Below, piece after piece: positions 1 through 7,692 of a DNA stretch of 31,382 bases. How positions within the stretch are numbered: the stretch's first letter is position 1; the number at the start of each line of letters is the position of its first letter. The DNA is from a virus: IMG/VR virus record IMGVR_UViG_3300031601_001918, positions 1 to 31,382 of that record. The stretch is one strand, 5' to 3'. Both the position numbers and the translations under genes were made by a program. A model generated the notes under the pieces. The model searched no databases. It was not told the DNA's origin and was given only the letters and a program-made list of their open reading frames with translations.

Positions 1-425
1 TGATAACCAATTATCTTTGGAAAGATAGTTAGTTCATTAGGTGGCATTCACTTAAACGTCACGGGTGTCATAGTCATTGATGTATAATCATTGAATATTT
101 GCCCCTCGAAAGGATTATAACTTAGTGGAATCATTGTAGACCCCATTTGAACCATATTTGAAATATACAATCTATGGATTCCAAGTATTTCTAATCTATC
201 ATTTTTTGGAATTCTGTATGTATTAAGAGTTCCGTCAAGGTGTTCGCCTTCGCCAATATTGATTGTGCATTTAAAAGGGAAGAACTTACTATATGTCATT
301 AGACTTTCTTGAAATACAACCCTCATCATTTCTTCTTCTGTTATTTCCATATCTTGTAGTACAGTACCAAGCATACGATTAATGTATCTTAGTACAGCTG
401 TAGGTGTTAAACCACTATAAGCCAT
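1..425 (-). CDS. Probable virion structural protein, C-terminus cut by window edge
   Basis: The gene starts at ATG 425 behind the Shine-Dalgarno AAAGGAGTGATG. The stop codon of the upstream transporter gene (TAG, 440-442) touches this ribosome site, so the two are probably translationally coupled. A TGA at 48-50 would end it at 125 aa; read as Trp126 the frame stays open to the window edge, giving at least 141 residues. The N-terminus is helical (AVLRYINRMLG, then EEEMMRVVFQESL) and is followed by a beta-rich part. That layout, and the PPNELTIFPK stretch after Trp126, remind me of neck or connector-type structural proteins of large myophages, but I cannot name a family. It is the second gene of the operon starting at 1687. 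Confidence 0.7.
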
Positions 426-439
426 ATCATCACTCCTTT

Positions 440-1687
440 CTAAATCTTACTATCTACTTCTGCTATAATTCCATCTTTATTTAAATCAACATTTATGAGA
501 TCTTCTATCATTTCATTGCTATATTTTCCCATAAGATATTTGTATATACTGCTAATTGTAGCAACGATTGGTGTTGCAATTATGAATCCTACAACTCCAA
601 ATAATGTTCCGAAAAATAATAGTCCACAGAATACTGACAGCGGATGTATATTTACTTCTTTACTCATAATAATAGGTTCTATTATAGTTTTTTGTAAATT
701 TTGCCCAATTAAATCTATAATTGCTAAAATTGATGCGAATATTAAAAATTGTTGTAATGATGTACTTGCTAATGCTATAAATGCCATTGGTAATATAATT
801 CCAATAGCTGGTCCAATGTATGGGACAAGATCTAACAATGCTATGATTCCACCAAATAACACACCATATAATATAGCCAACATTGGGTCTATTGGTCTAA
901 ATATAATTAGTGTAACTATAAATGATACTGAAAAGAATATAAATAAAAAGAATATTGATATTAATTTTCCTCGTATATATTTTTCAGTGCTTTTATTAGC
1001 AATACTTAACATTACTTCTGCGTCATCTCTATGCCATTTTGAAGGAATAACTTTGATGATTCCTGACATAATTGTATCTCCCTCTTTAAGAAAGAAGAAT
1101 AAAAATACAGGCATCATAATGATCATAATTAACCAATATAATGTTTTTAATACACCGTTTAAGGTTGCTGAAAAAGCATTAGTAAAAAAATCGCCAGAAC
1201 TAATTAATTGAACTGCATAATCTTTTAATAATGGAAGTTCTATAATTCCATCAACATTAGTTATTTGTGCTAATATATTTTCAGGAATAAAGTGCTGAAA
1301 TGCCGTTAAATTATTTAATATTACTGACCATTCGGTATCAATACGCCCAATTATATCGGTCACTTGTAATGTAACTAATAAAACGATTAAGCCTAGAAAT
1401 GCAAATAATACTATAAAAAATATTAAAATTGTTAGTATAGCAGCGCCAGCTTTTTTCATTTTCTTCTTAACTAAATAATTATTAAGAGGCCTAATTAAAT
1501 ACGCTATAAATAGTGCTAATGCTGCAGGAATAAATACTGACTGAACTGCGTCAAATACTCGACCTAAATAATCACCAAAGTTTAATTTTAGCAAATAAAC
1601 AATTACTAATAATAAAACAATTGAAGCCGAGGTGATCCCTACTTTTTTTCATTTCTCCGTTTTGTTAACTTCTTTCTTCTTTATCAT
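440..1687 (-). CDS. AI-2E family (TqsA/PerM-type) membrane transporter
   Basis: A 415-aa polytopic inner-membrane protein of the AI-2E transporter family (PF01594), whose members export or take up autoinducer-2 or act as cation/proton antiporters. Seen directly: several long hydrophobic helices, the family segment VPYIGPAIGIILP, and the C-terminal block EPIIMSKEVNIHPL followed by FFGTLFGVVGFIIATPIVA. The start at ATG 1687 is chosen because it has the ribosome site GAGGAGACGGAGAG. It requires TGA 1649-1651 to be read as Trp13, giving a cytoplasmic lead of KTEKWKKVGI before helix 1. Without that reading only a TTG start at 1594 remains, which loses much of helix 1. An AACA-N6-TA promoter lies at 1727-1738. 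A virion-type gene follows 14 bases downstream. A host-type gene here is unexpected; its substrate cannot be inferred. Confidence 0.93.
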
Positions 1688-1726
1688 TCTCTCCGTCTCC
1701 TCATGTGTTTCTCTTCATTTTAAATA

Positions 1727-1738
1727 TAATATATTGTT
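1727..1738 (-). promoter_or_regulatory. AACA-N6-TA promoter for transporter operon
   Basis: On the minus strand the sequence reads AACA-ATATAT-TA followed by TATTTAAAATG, 40 bases before the start at 1687. It is one of nine perfect copies of this element ahead of gene starts in the window and is back to back with the plus-strand copy at 1750. Confidence 0.65.
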
Positions 1739-1739
1739 T

Positions 1740-1751
1740 TTCGATGTCGAA
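1740..1751. promoter_or_regulatory. Palindrome between divergent promoters
   Basis: TTCGA-TG-TCGAA is a perfect 5-bp inverted repeat with a 2-base centre. It sits between the two outward-facing AACA boxes (1735-1738 minus, 1750-1753 plus). The position suits an operator or a shared polymerase site, but the palindrome is short and this role is inference. Confidence 0.3.
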
Positions 1752-1761
1752 CAATTTATTA
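1750..1761 (+). promoter_or_regulatory. AACA-N6-TA promoter for plus-strand operon
   Basis: AACA-ATTTAT-TA followed by TATGAAAA, 30 bases before the ATG at 1790. It matches the shared element exactly and drives the three-gene unit ending at the hairpin 3084-3109. Confidence 0.65.
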
Positions 1762-1789
1762 TATGAAAATAAAAATAAGGAGTGATTTT

Positions 1790-2026
1790 ATGATATGGAA
1801 GAATGTTGAACGCCTTTTAGAGACAGGGAAACGAATAATAACTATCAACCCAGATGACGTAAAAAAAGGTATGGCAACAAAATCTAATAATAACGATGAA
1901 AAAAGAAAAGCCTTAAAAAATACAGACAACGCTTTAAATAAATTAACAAACCGAAGTGGCTATGCAAAAACTGAAACAGAACGCAGACAAAAGATGACTA
2001 ATTTTCAAAATAGGGGGAACAAATAA
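1790..2026 (+). CDS. Unknown small basic protein
   Basis: A 78-aa protein rich in Lys, Asn, Arg and Thr, with a short N-terminal helix (MIWKNVERLLETGKRI) and a hydrophilic, probably disordered remainder ending in FQNRGNK. ATG 1790 is preferred over the in-frame ATG at 1763 because AAGGAG lies at the right distance (1777-1782), and the earlier ATG overlaps the promoter. First gene of a three-gene plus-strand operon. Its TAA overlaps the next ATG by one base (TAATG), so the two are likely coupled. I recognise no family. Its size, charge and place beside the divergent promoter would suit a regulator or nucleic-acid-binding protein, but nothing in the sequence proves this. Confidence 0.75.
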   Translation: MIWKNVERLLETGKRIITINPDDVKKGMATKSNNNDEKRKALKNTDNALNKLTNRSGYAKTETERRQKMTNFQNRGNK

Positions 2027-2814
2027 TGAATATAGATAACGCATATGAATTAGCTCAAATGATTGAGCTTTATAGAGATGACAAAATTACAGCATACTCA
2101 CTTCAAAAAGAGCTAATGTTAGCTGCAAAGAAAGCAGTATTTACAGGTGCTTCAATTACAGTGGATATTGTAAGAAATGATGGTTCTGCAACGAACTCAA
2201 CATTTGGTGTAACAACTATTCCTCATATTGGCCAAACAGCATCTCTTAAAATCTTAATTGATAAAAATGCTATTGACAATGTTTTCAAACCAGAAGAAAT
2301 GGTTAAAGTATTTGTTGTAGAAGCAATGAATGCACAAAAAATATTAAAAGCATATTCTAAATTTAGCATAGAACATTCAAATGAAGATATTACGATTGCT
2401 GACACATTATCAGTGTTCTTAGAAATCTATGCAATTTCAATAGATGCATTTTACGAAAAATTACCAGCTTTAGCTGATAGACTTAAAGAAAATAAAGTAT
2501 ATCCTTGTAAAGATGATATAACTAAAGCATTAGAGCTTATTAATACTGGTGAAGAAAAAATAGAACATCTTATGGAAACTTTTGTTGTTAAGAATATTCT
2601 TCCTGCAGTGGTTATTAAAACTGCAAAAGATTTAGCAATTAAAATAAAAAAAGAATATAAAAACATTGAAACTTATAATGCAAATTATAATGATGAGTCT
2701 CCGAATCTTAATACATTCGAAAAACAAAGAAAAGCTATATCTGATGGAACATTCGATGAAAAAATTAAAGGTCAAGAAATTGACCCTAATTATAAACCTG
2801 AAACAAACCAATAA
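2026..2814 (+). CDS. Unknown 262-aa protein
   Basis: A soluble protein without signal peptide or membrane segment. It starts at ATG 2026, coupled to the gene before it, with AGGGGGAAC as ribosome site. The N-terminal part (about 1-130) has a helix pair and a short beta-type segment (ASITVDIVRNDGSATNSTFG), then KPEEMVKVFVVEAMNAQKIL. The rest is mainly helical with charged heptad-like stretches, and the tail is polar (DESPNLNTFEKQRK). No motif I know is present. As the largest gene of the small plus-strand operon it probably defines that operon's function, which remains open. It has no Trp codon of either kind. Confidence 0.8.
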   Translation: MNIDNAYELAQMIELYRDDKITAYSLQKELMLAAKKAVFTGASITVDIVRNDGSATNSTFGVTTIPHIGQTASLKILIDKNAIDNVFKPEEMVKVFVVEAMNAQKILKAYSKFSIEHSNEDITIADTLSVFLEIYAISIDAFYEKLPALADRLKENKVYPCKDDITKALELINTGEEKIEHLMETFVVKNILPAVVIKTAKDLAIKIKKEYKNIETYNANYNDESPNLNTFEKQRKAISDGTFDEKIKGQEIDPNYKPETNQ

Positions 2815-2825
2815 GGGGTGAAAAT

Positions 2826-3092
2826 ATGATTAATGAAAAGTTAGAAAGATTATTAGAGGCTACTTCTGGTATAAGACCAGGAATTGGTAGAAAACTTAAA
2901 CATATCAAAGTGCAAACACCTGAAAATGATAGTCCTGAACTAAAGAAAAAATTAGAAGAACTTGGTGTAAGGTTAGTAGACAAACCGAAAAAAAGAAAAC
3001 TTAAAAAACAATTAAAGCTAAAAAAGAAAGCTGAAATAAAAGATCTTAAAAAACAACTAAAAGTAATGAAAAAAACAAAAATAAAAAGATAA
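2826..3092 (+). CDS. Unknown Lys-rich protein
   Basis: An 88-aa protein with AAGGGGTGA as ribosome site 11 bases after the preceding stop. Residues 1-50 look like a folded helix-turn unit (ERLLEATSGIRPGIGRKL); residues 51-88 are a nearly continuous run of Lys with Leu, in repeats like KLKKQLKLKKKAEIKDLKKQ. Such tails bind nucleic acid or acidic proteins non-specifically. A mimic of a histone-like or packaging protein is possible, but this is inference. The TAA lies inside the 5' arm of the terminator hairpin. Confidence 0.75.
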   Translation: MINEKLERLLEATSGIRPGIGRKLKHIKVQTPENDSPELKKKLEELGVRLVDKPKKRKLKKQLKLKKKAEIKDLKKQLKVMKKTKIKR

Positions 3093-3109
3093 CCGTTTGG
3101 TTATCTTTT
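3084..3109. terminator. Convergent bidirectional terminator
   Basis: An 11-bp perfect stem AAAAGATAACC / GGTTATCTTTT with loop GTTT, and T-rich tracts on both sides in the sense of each strand. It sits between the converging genes ending at 3092 and 3113. Confidence 0.85.
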
Positions 3110-3112
3110 CTT

Positions 3113-3853
3113 TTAATATTTCAATACTTTTTCTATTGGTGATACACGATCTTTTTTGCCCTGTCTATTTTTAAGAACAGCTGAAACTAATTGTTGTTTA
3201 ATATCTTCACCAATCATCCCTGTAAATGTAGAGTTTTGCTCTGGAATTTTAGTAATTCTTAGCATTTTATAAGCATATTGGCTTACTCTTTTACCATCAT
3301 AATTTAATCTAAATGGGTTACTTGTATTTCCTTTTTGTCTAAATAACTCAGATAGAATAAATTCAATTGTTAAAAATGGTACACCCAATCGGTCATTAAT
3401 ATTTGTAATTTGTAATGCTCTTGAGAACAGATTAAATACTTCATCATAAGATACTGTTGGAGGCAATTTTGCGCCTTCAATTAACTTTGATACAAACCAA
3501 GTGAGGTCATCTGAACTTTGCTTATGATTTACATCATATGAAAAAGCATCACCAGTTTTCAATTTAAATATAGTATAATCCATAGATGGCATTCCAGGTT
3601 TTAATTTAAGTTTTTTCTTTTCTTGTGATTGAAATTCAAAAGTAATTTTTACTGGTAGTTGAAGCTCATAAAAAGTTTGGCCAACCTTAAACCAAAATAA
3701 CCCAATACTTTCAATTTTATTTCCCATGTATATAGCCATTTTTTCGTTTTTATCTAAGAAGTATGTAGGTATAAATATTTCCATAATATTTCCAGTGAAT
3801 GTAAGCTGCGTTCTAAGATCTTTAGTCTCTTCTTTTAAAAATGAAAAATTCAT
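3113..3853 (-). CDS. Unknown 246-aa protein, likely late/structural
   Basis: Start at ATG 3853, one base after the preceding stop, with AAGGTAGGTAG as ribosome site. The first ~110 residues look beta-rich (QLTFTGNIMEIFIPTYF, VGQTFYELQLPVKITFEF), then comes a helical part with NINDRLGVPFLTIEFILSEL and a basic tail (LKNRQGKKDRVSPIEK). No family is recognised. It is the last gene of the minus-strand run that begins at 6995, terminates at the shared hairpin 3084-3109, and lies downstream of the large terminase and the tandem paralogue pair, which suggests a head or neck role by position only. Confidence 0.75.
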   Translation of the reverse strand: MNFSFLKEETKDLRTQLTFTGNIMEIFIPTYFLDKNEKMAIYMGNKIESIGLFWFKVGQTFYELQLPVKITFEFQSQEKKKLKLKPGMPSMDYTIFKLKTGDAFSYDVNHKQSSDDLTWFVSKLIEGAKLPPTVSYDEVFNLFSRALQITNINDRLGVPFLTIEFILSELFRQKGNTSNPFRLNYDGKRVSQYAYKMLRITKIPEQNSTFTGMIGEDIKQQLVSAVLKNRQGKKDRVSPIEKVLKY

Positions 3854-3854
3854 A

Positions 3855-4286
3855 TTATCTACCTACCTTTGCTGACATATCAGATTTCTTAAATCTAAAT
3901 ACAAATTTCTTTACATAAATAACATCACGTTTAATCATTACCATTACTGGAACTCCGTAGTCTACACGAGTTGATTCAATATGATAAATAAGCCCAACAT
4001 TATTATCTGTTTCATTATATTTTTTCATTAAGACATCTAATGTGTTTCTAATGTCTCTTTCAGACATCATTTCACCAATTTTATCTCTTAATTTAAAGAG
4101 ATCACCTCGTAAATCTACTTGTTCTCTTGTGAATCTCATTAAGTCACGAGTCATCGTATTCTTAATTCTAGAATAAAAAATAGAGTTTTCTAATGTTGAT
4201 GGGCGAGCGTCTTCAACTTTGATAAACATTTCATGTAGTGTTTCTTGATCTTTTGATTTATCTATTTTAAATGTCATAAATGCCAT
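3855..4286 (-). CDS. Unknown protein, tandem paralogue B
   Basis: A 143-aa protein clearly related to the gene just upstream (4267-4794). Shared blocks are EMFIKV, ENSIFYSRIK, YHIESTRVDYGVPV and IKRDVIYVKKFVFRFKKS. At the column where the paralogue has TGA this protein has Met (GVPVMVMIKR). Start at ATG 4286 overlaps the paralogue's end by 20 bases; ATG 4277 is an alternative. Neither has a strong ribosome site, so translation by coupling is likely. Mixed helix-then-beta layout, no known domain. It lacks the ~30-residue C-terminal extension of the paralogue. Confidence 0.75.
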   Translation of the reverse strand: MAFMTFKIDKSKDQETLHEMFIKVEDARPSTLENSIFYSRIKNTMTRDLMRFTREQVDLRGDLFKLRDKIGEMMSERDIRNTLDVLMKKYNETDNNVGLIYHIESTRVDYGVPVMVMIKRDVIYVKKFVFRFKKSDMSAKVGR

Positions 4287-4794
4287 CTTTATCGTCCATT
4301 AATTTAAGATATCTAACTTTACGAGCGCCTTTAGCTTCTTCAACTAATCCACCTACGTTTACATCATTAAGTCCCATAGTTGCTGAAGATTTTCTAAATC
4401 TAAATATAAATTTTTTCATAAAAATTTCTGCACGTTTAATTACAACTCATACAGGAACTCCGTAATCATATCTAGTAACTTCAATATGATAGTCAATTGC
4501 TATATTATTATCTTTATTATTATACTTTTCTTTTAATGCATCTAAATACTCACGAATTTCAGTCTCAGATAGTTTTTCACCAACGTTTAATCTGAAAAGA
4601 TTTAAATCATCTTTCATTTCTTTATGAGTCATTTCTGAACTTTTCATAAAGAACCTTAGTATTTCTTGATGCAATAGAACCTTTAATTTAGGATAAAATA
4701 TTGAGTTTTCTATTTTAGTAGGTAGACTATCTCCTACATTAATAAACATTTCATTTAGTTTTTGTAAATCTTTTGCTTGTTCCTCTAAATACAT
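4267..4794 (-). CDS. Unknown protein, tandem paralogue A
   Basis: A 175-aa protein, continuous only if TGA 4447-4449 is Trp116. Ending it at TGA would cut the protein exactly where similarity to the downstream paralogue continues: beyond it the frame reads VVIKRAEIFMKKFIFRFRKS, matching VMIKRDVIYVKKFVFRFKKS. That is strong internal proof of sense coding. The C-terminus adds a Gly/Val/Lys-rich extension ending KLMDDKDGIYDI. Ribosome site GTTGGTGGAACT before ATG 4794. Function unknown; duplicated adjacent genes of this size in a late region are often virion components, but that is inference. Confidence 0.85.
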
Positions 4795-4816
4795 AGTTCC
4801 ACCAACTTTCTTGAAA

Positions 4817-4837
4817 AAAGAGAGACTAGCTCTCTTT
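4817..4837 (-). terminator. Rho-independent terminator
   Basis: An 8-bp stem AAAGAGAG / CTCTCTTT with a 5-base loop, followed on the minus strand by TTTC. The TAG of the gene ending at 4826 lies in the loop region. Genes further downstream have no recognisable promoter of their own, so some read-through is likely. Confidence 0.75.
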
Positions 4838-5440
4838 GTTTTGTTTTAATATTGTTGAAGCTTCATAAAGCATTGCCAAACGATTTGCTGGTTCATTCAT
4901 AGCAAATATATCTCGTTCTAAAAGACCTTTGTTATAAGCATCAGATAATTCTTGAGTTTTTTCTAATAAAACACTAAAACTATCATATGCACTTACAATT
5001 CCTGCCTCAGATACAGTTATACTATCAAAATCTTCTGCAAGTTCAACATTGTTTTTACCACCAAAGAATAAAGTAACTTTCTCAGCAATATCTTCAGATT
5101 CAACTAATTTACATGTATAATGATTTAATATGCTGGATAATGCAGCACTCTCTGTTAATGAAAATGTATTATTTTTCTTAATGTACTTAACACTTTCTGC
5201 AATATTTTTTTGAATTGCATAATCTCCTAATACTTCTTCTACTACAGGATCATGCTTAAAGTTAATATAGTCAGCTTCTTCATATAATAATTTACTTTCC
5301 TCAGTAGTACCGTATGCTCTTATGGCATCTGCCATTTTAAATCCAGCAGATTGTATTATACTATGACCTTCTAATAAAGCAAGAGCCATATTTTGTTCTA
5401 ATTTCATATAACCTTCGTCTAAAATTGTTAATTTTTTCAT
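4826..5440 (-). CDS. Unknown 204-aa helical acidic protein
   Basis: Start ATG 5440 has the strong ribosome site AGGAGGTTATAAC. The protein is almost entirely helical and acidic (EESKLLYEEADYI, VEEVLGDYAIQKNIAESV), without Trp, signal peptide or membrane segment. The segment FSLTESAALSSILNHY and the Ala-rich helices suggest a bundle. Third gene of the run that starts at 6995. No family is recognised; prohead core or scaffold proteins have this kind of composition, but there is no specific evidence. Confidence 0.75.
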   Translation of the reverse strand: MKKLTILDEGYMKLEQNMALALLEGHSIIQSAGFKMADAIRAYGTTEESKLLYEEADYINFKHDPVVEEVLGDYAIQKNIAESVKYIKKNNTFSLTESAALSSILNHYTCKLVESEDIAEKVTLFFGGKNNVELAEDFDSITVSEAGIVSAYDSFSVLLEKTQELSDAYNKGLLERDIFAMNEPANRLAMLYEASTILKQNKES

Positions 5441-5463
5441 GTTATAACCTCCTATAAATTATA

Positions 5464-6192
5464 TTATTCATATAATGAATTGTTCTTATCAATGACTAAG
5501 TTTATGTTGGCTAAAAATTTCTTGTTGCTCTCTGATGTTAGATCTGTATCAGCGTGCAAATTTTCAACTCTTTTAAACAAATGATCTAAGAATACTGAAT
5601 AATCGTTTGTTTCTTTGTAACAGTATTTCACAACATTAATTAAAAATTTAGAAGGTTCTAATTTAAGTTCCTTTAGTTTTTTTTCAAGTTCGTTAAATTC
5701 TTTTGCAGTATGTTTATGATATTTGTTTAATAAAAGCTTTCGGTAGTATATATAACTCTCATATTTTTGATGTGGCATATGTTTTAAACATGAAAGATTT
5801 TTTGCATTATATACTTGAGTATTAACTTTATTATACGATGTATCTTTAACATCTGTTTTTTCTACTTCTTGTAATGCTAAACTATAAACTGAATTAAGAG
5901 CGTTTTCAGATAACTCCCAATATTGTTTCTTATTTGGGGTTGATTTCCCTGAGGAGTCTATTGCTAGCATTGGATGTTCTAATTTAAAAGCATCGAATAA
6001 ACTTTTTTCTCGATGCATTAATATATAGTTTAATTCTACTTCTTGAACTGCATTTAAATCTGGGAAAAAATTAAGAATTCTTTCACCTAAAAATACCTCG
6101 ATATCTTCTGGTATTTTGCTTTCAGACAAACCTTCTAAGTAATCTAGCAGTTCAATAAAGTTATCGTATTCTAGATTCTTTAATAAGTCCAT
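5464..6192 (-). CDS. Unknown 242-aa protein
   Basis: Start ATG 6192 overlaps the preceding TAA (TAATG), so it is translationally coupled. Helical, charged protein: N-terminal leucine-rich part (NFIELLDYLEGLSESKI), a central Tyr/Lys-rich stretch with HMPHQKYESYIYYRKLLLNKY, and a C-terminal helix ending in NNSLYE. No signal, membrane segment or metal motif. One ordinary TGG Trp. No family is recognised. Together with the genes at 6192-6995 and 4826-5440 it forms one transcription unit behind the promoter at 7021. Confidence 0.75.
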   Translation of the reverse strand: MDLLKNLEYDNFIELLDYLEGLSESKIPEDIEVFLGERILNFFPDLNAVQEVELNYILMHREKSLFDAFKLEHPMLAIDSSGKSTPNKKQYWELSENALNSVYSLALQEVEKTDVKDTSYNKVNTQVYNAKNLSCLKHMPHQKYESYIYYRKLLLNKYHKHTAKEFNELEKKLKELKLEPSKFLINVVKYCYKETNDYSVFLDHLFKRVENLHADTDLTSESNKKFLANINLVIDKNNSLYE

Positions 6193-6995
6193 TATTCGTC
6201 CTCAACTTCCACTGTTTCCAAATATTTCATTAATAAACTATTTCTTAGTTCAATACGAATATTTCTTTCTTTGAGTGGTAACATATAAAGCTCATAACAT
6301 TTACGGTCACCTTCAAAGCTAAATCCTTTTCCATAGTCTAATAATAATTCGCCAGCTTTGGCATTGAATTCTTCAAATGGGTCAGTACTAATAATACTAT
6401 CAAATAGTACATAGGCTGATTCAATACTTGCCATAATGTCATCCATAATTTCATCGATAAAATGAATGATAACAACATCATCTGTATTTTTAAATTTCTT
6501 TTTACTATTAATAACAAATACGTCTTTACTATGAGTATCGTTTTGTAACGCACTTTCATAGCGTTTAATAATACTAACTTTGTTTTGTATTAGTTCTGTA
6601 AAGAAATAATCTTTTAGATTGTCAAAATGCCTGATAAAGAAAAACTCATATAGTGTTTCCATATCTTTTAAATAATCATCTGGAAAATAAAAGTCTAAAT
6701 CATTTCCTAAACTAATACCGTATCGAGCCTTCATAAGATCACCTACTAATGTTGTAACCTTTGTTAATGCATCTCTTACATACGCTTTATCATAAAATGT
6801 TGTCTCAGAAGTAATTTCTGTGTATTTTGTTCTGAATAATGTTAAGTAGTTCATCTTATCAACAAAAATATCCATTTCGCCAGTAAGTTGGTCTTCTATA
6901 TTTGTTAAAATAATTTCTTCAGAAAGAGCATCACTCAATTCTAAAATTTTTTGCGAGATATCATAATACTCGTCTTTATAATCCTTATAAGCCAT
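6192..6995 (-). CDS. Unknown 267-aa acidic protein
   Basis: Start ATG 6995 has the purine-rich ribosome site AAAGGGGGTC and an AACA-N6-TA element 27 bases upstream, making it the first gene of a new unit. The protein is acidic and helical throughout (EYYDISQKILELSDALSEEI at the N-terminus, ending in LETVEVEDE) with no Trp at all. Segments such as FYFPDDYLKDMETLYEFFFI suggest an aromatic-rich helical core. No known motif. The position just after the terminase block suggests late expression. Confidence 0.75.
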   Translation of the reverse strand: MAYKDYKDEYYDISQKILELSDALSEEIILTNIEDQLTGEMDIFVDKMNYLTLFRTKYTEITSETTFYDKAYVRDALTKVTTLVGDLMKARYGISLGNDLDFYFPDDYLKDMETLYEFFFIRHFDNLKDYFFTELIQNKVSIIKRYESALQNDTHSKDVFVINSKKKFKNTDDVVIIHFIDEIMDDIMASIESAYVLFDSIISTDPFEEFNAKAGELLLDYGKGFSFEGDRKCYELYMLPLKERNIRIELRNSLLMKYLETVEVEDE

Positions 6996-7020
6996 TTTTT
7001 GACCCCCTTTATAGTAATAA

Positions 7021-7032
7021 TAAAAGTTTGTT
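7021..7032 (-). promoter_or_regulatory. AACA-N6-TA promoter
   Basis: On the minus strand AACA-AACTTT-TA, followed by TTATTACTAT, 26 bases before the ATG at 6995. It lies just downstream of the terminator at 7058-7080, as expected for a fresh start. The TATATG extension seen in most copies is missing here. Confidence 0.5.
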
Positions 7033-7057
7033 GAATTTTATTTAAATAAATAAAAAA

Positions 7058-7080
7058 AAGTAATCCAATCTGGATTACTT
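7058..7080 (-). terminator. Rho-independent terminator
   Basis: A 10-bp perfect stem AAGTAATCCA / TGGATTACTT with a 3-base loop, followed on the minus strand by a run of eight T. The TAA of the gene at 7075-7647 is inside the stem. Confidence 0.9.
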
Positions 7081-7647
7081 TATTAATGAAATTATATCTC
7101 CATAGTTTTGGATTTCTAAATTTTTCTTATTTAATTCATTGTTAAAAGCTGCAGTAGCGTTATGCTTGCTTGCAAAACTTTGAATTTGCGATTTTAAACT
7201 ATTTACACTAGCAAGAATTTCTGTATACTTAGCAAGTTGTAATGAAGTCTTAAATACATTTGGATATTTTGCATATATCAATTCTTGAGCTTTTAATTCT
7301 ACATAAATATTATAAAAATTTAATCTTAAAACTTTTGCTGATTGGTTTGAGGTTGGTTTTACAGATCCACCACCATATTGTTGCTTCAATGCAGCCATTT
7401 TATCTAATTTCTTAGCCTTTGGTACTGCAACATTTAAAGCTGAAATATCTTGTTGGATCATATCTTTAATTGCTGTAAAATTAGCGTCAGAATAGAACAT
7501 TTTTAGTTCTTTCTTTGCATTCTTAAAAATAACTTTACTTTTTAGGCTGCGCAATACAACCTTGCCTTGTTCCATAGCATCTTCAGCTTGTGCTATTTCA
7601 ACTAATTTGTCACCTTTTGCTTTTAAATCTTCTAAAAATTTATTCAT
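7075..7647 (-). CDS. Unknown 190-aa helical protein
   Basis: Start ATG 7647 has ribosome site AAAAAGGAGCGGATG, a promoter element 34 bases upstream and its own terminator, so it is a single-gene unit placed directly after the terminase. Composition is Lys/Ala/Leu-rich with long helices (LEDLKAKGDKLVEIAQAEDAM; the C-terminal half is similar), a Gly-rich break (KQQYGGGSVKPTSNQS, about 98-113) and no Trp. A coiled coil is likely. It could be a scaffold, core or small structural protein; the monocistronic setting argues for high expression. No family is recognised. Confidence 0.75.
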   Translation of the reverse strand: MNKFLEDLKAKGDKLVEIAQAEDAMEQGKVVLRSLKSKVIFKNAKKELKMFYSDANFTAIKDMIQQDISALNVAVPKAKKLDKMAALKQQYGGGSVKPTSNQSAKVLRLNFYNIYVELKAQELIYAKYPNVFKTSLQLAKYTEILASVNSLKSQIQSFASKHNATAAFNNELNKKNLEIQNYGDIISLIK

Positions 7648-7680
7648 ATCATCCGCTCCTTTTTAAATTATTTTCATATA

Positions 7681-7692
7681 TAATATTTTGTT
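7681..7692 (-). promoter_or_regulatory. AACA-N6-TA promoter
   Basis: On the minus strand AACA-AAATAT-TA followed by TATATGAAAATAA, 34 bases before ATG 7647. It abuts the terminase stop codon (TAG at 7693-7695). Confidence 0.65.

Noticed and set aside
495-1211. Long open frame on the plus strand opposite the transporter
   Set aside because: It mirrors a clear AI-2E family protein, has no ribosome site, and its translation is low-complexity Ile/Asn-rich, typical of an antisense frame in AT-rich DNA.
1-1790. Left end as host chromosome carrying the AI-2E gene, with the phage integrated beside it
   Set aside because: The transporter has the phage promoter element and a sense TGA, and is followed at once by a virion-type gene under the same promoter, so it belongs to the phage. 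Read mapping would settle this fully.
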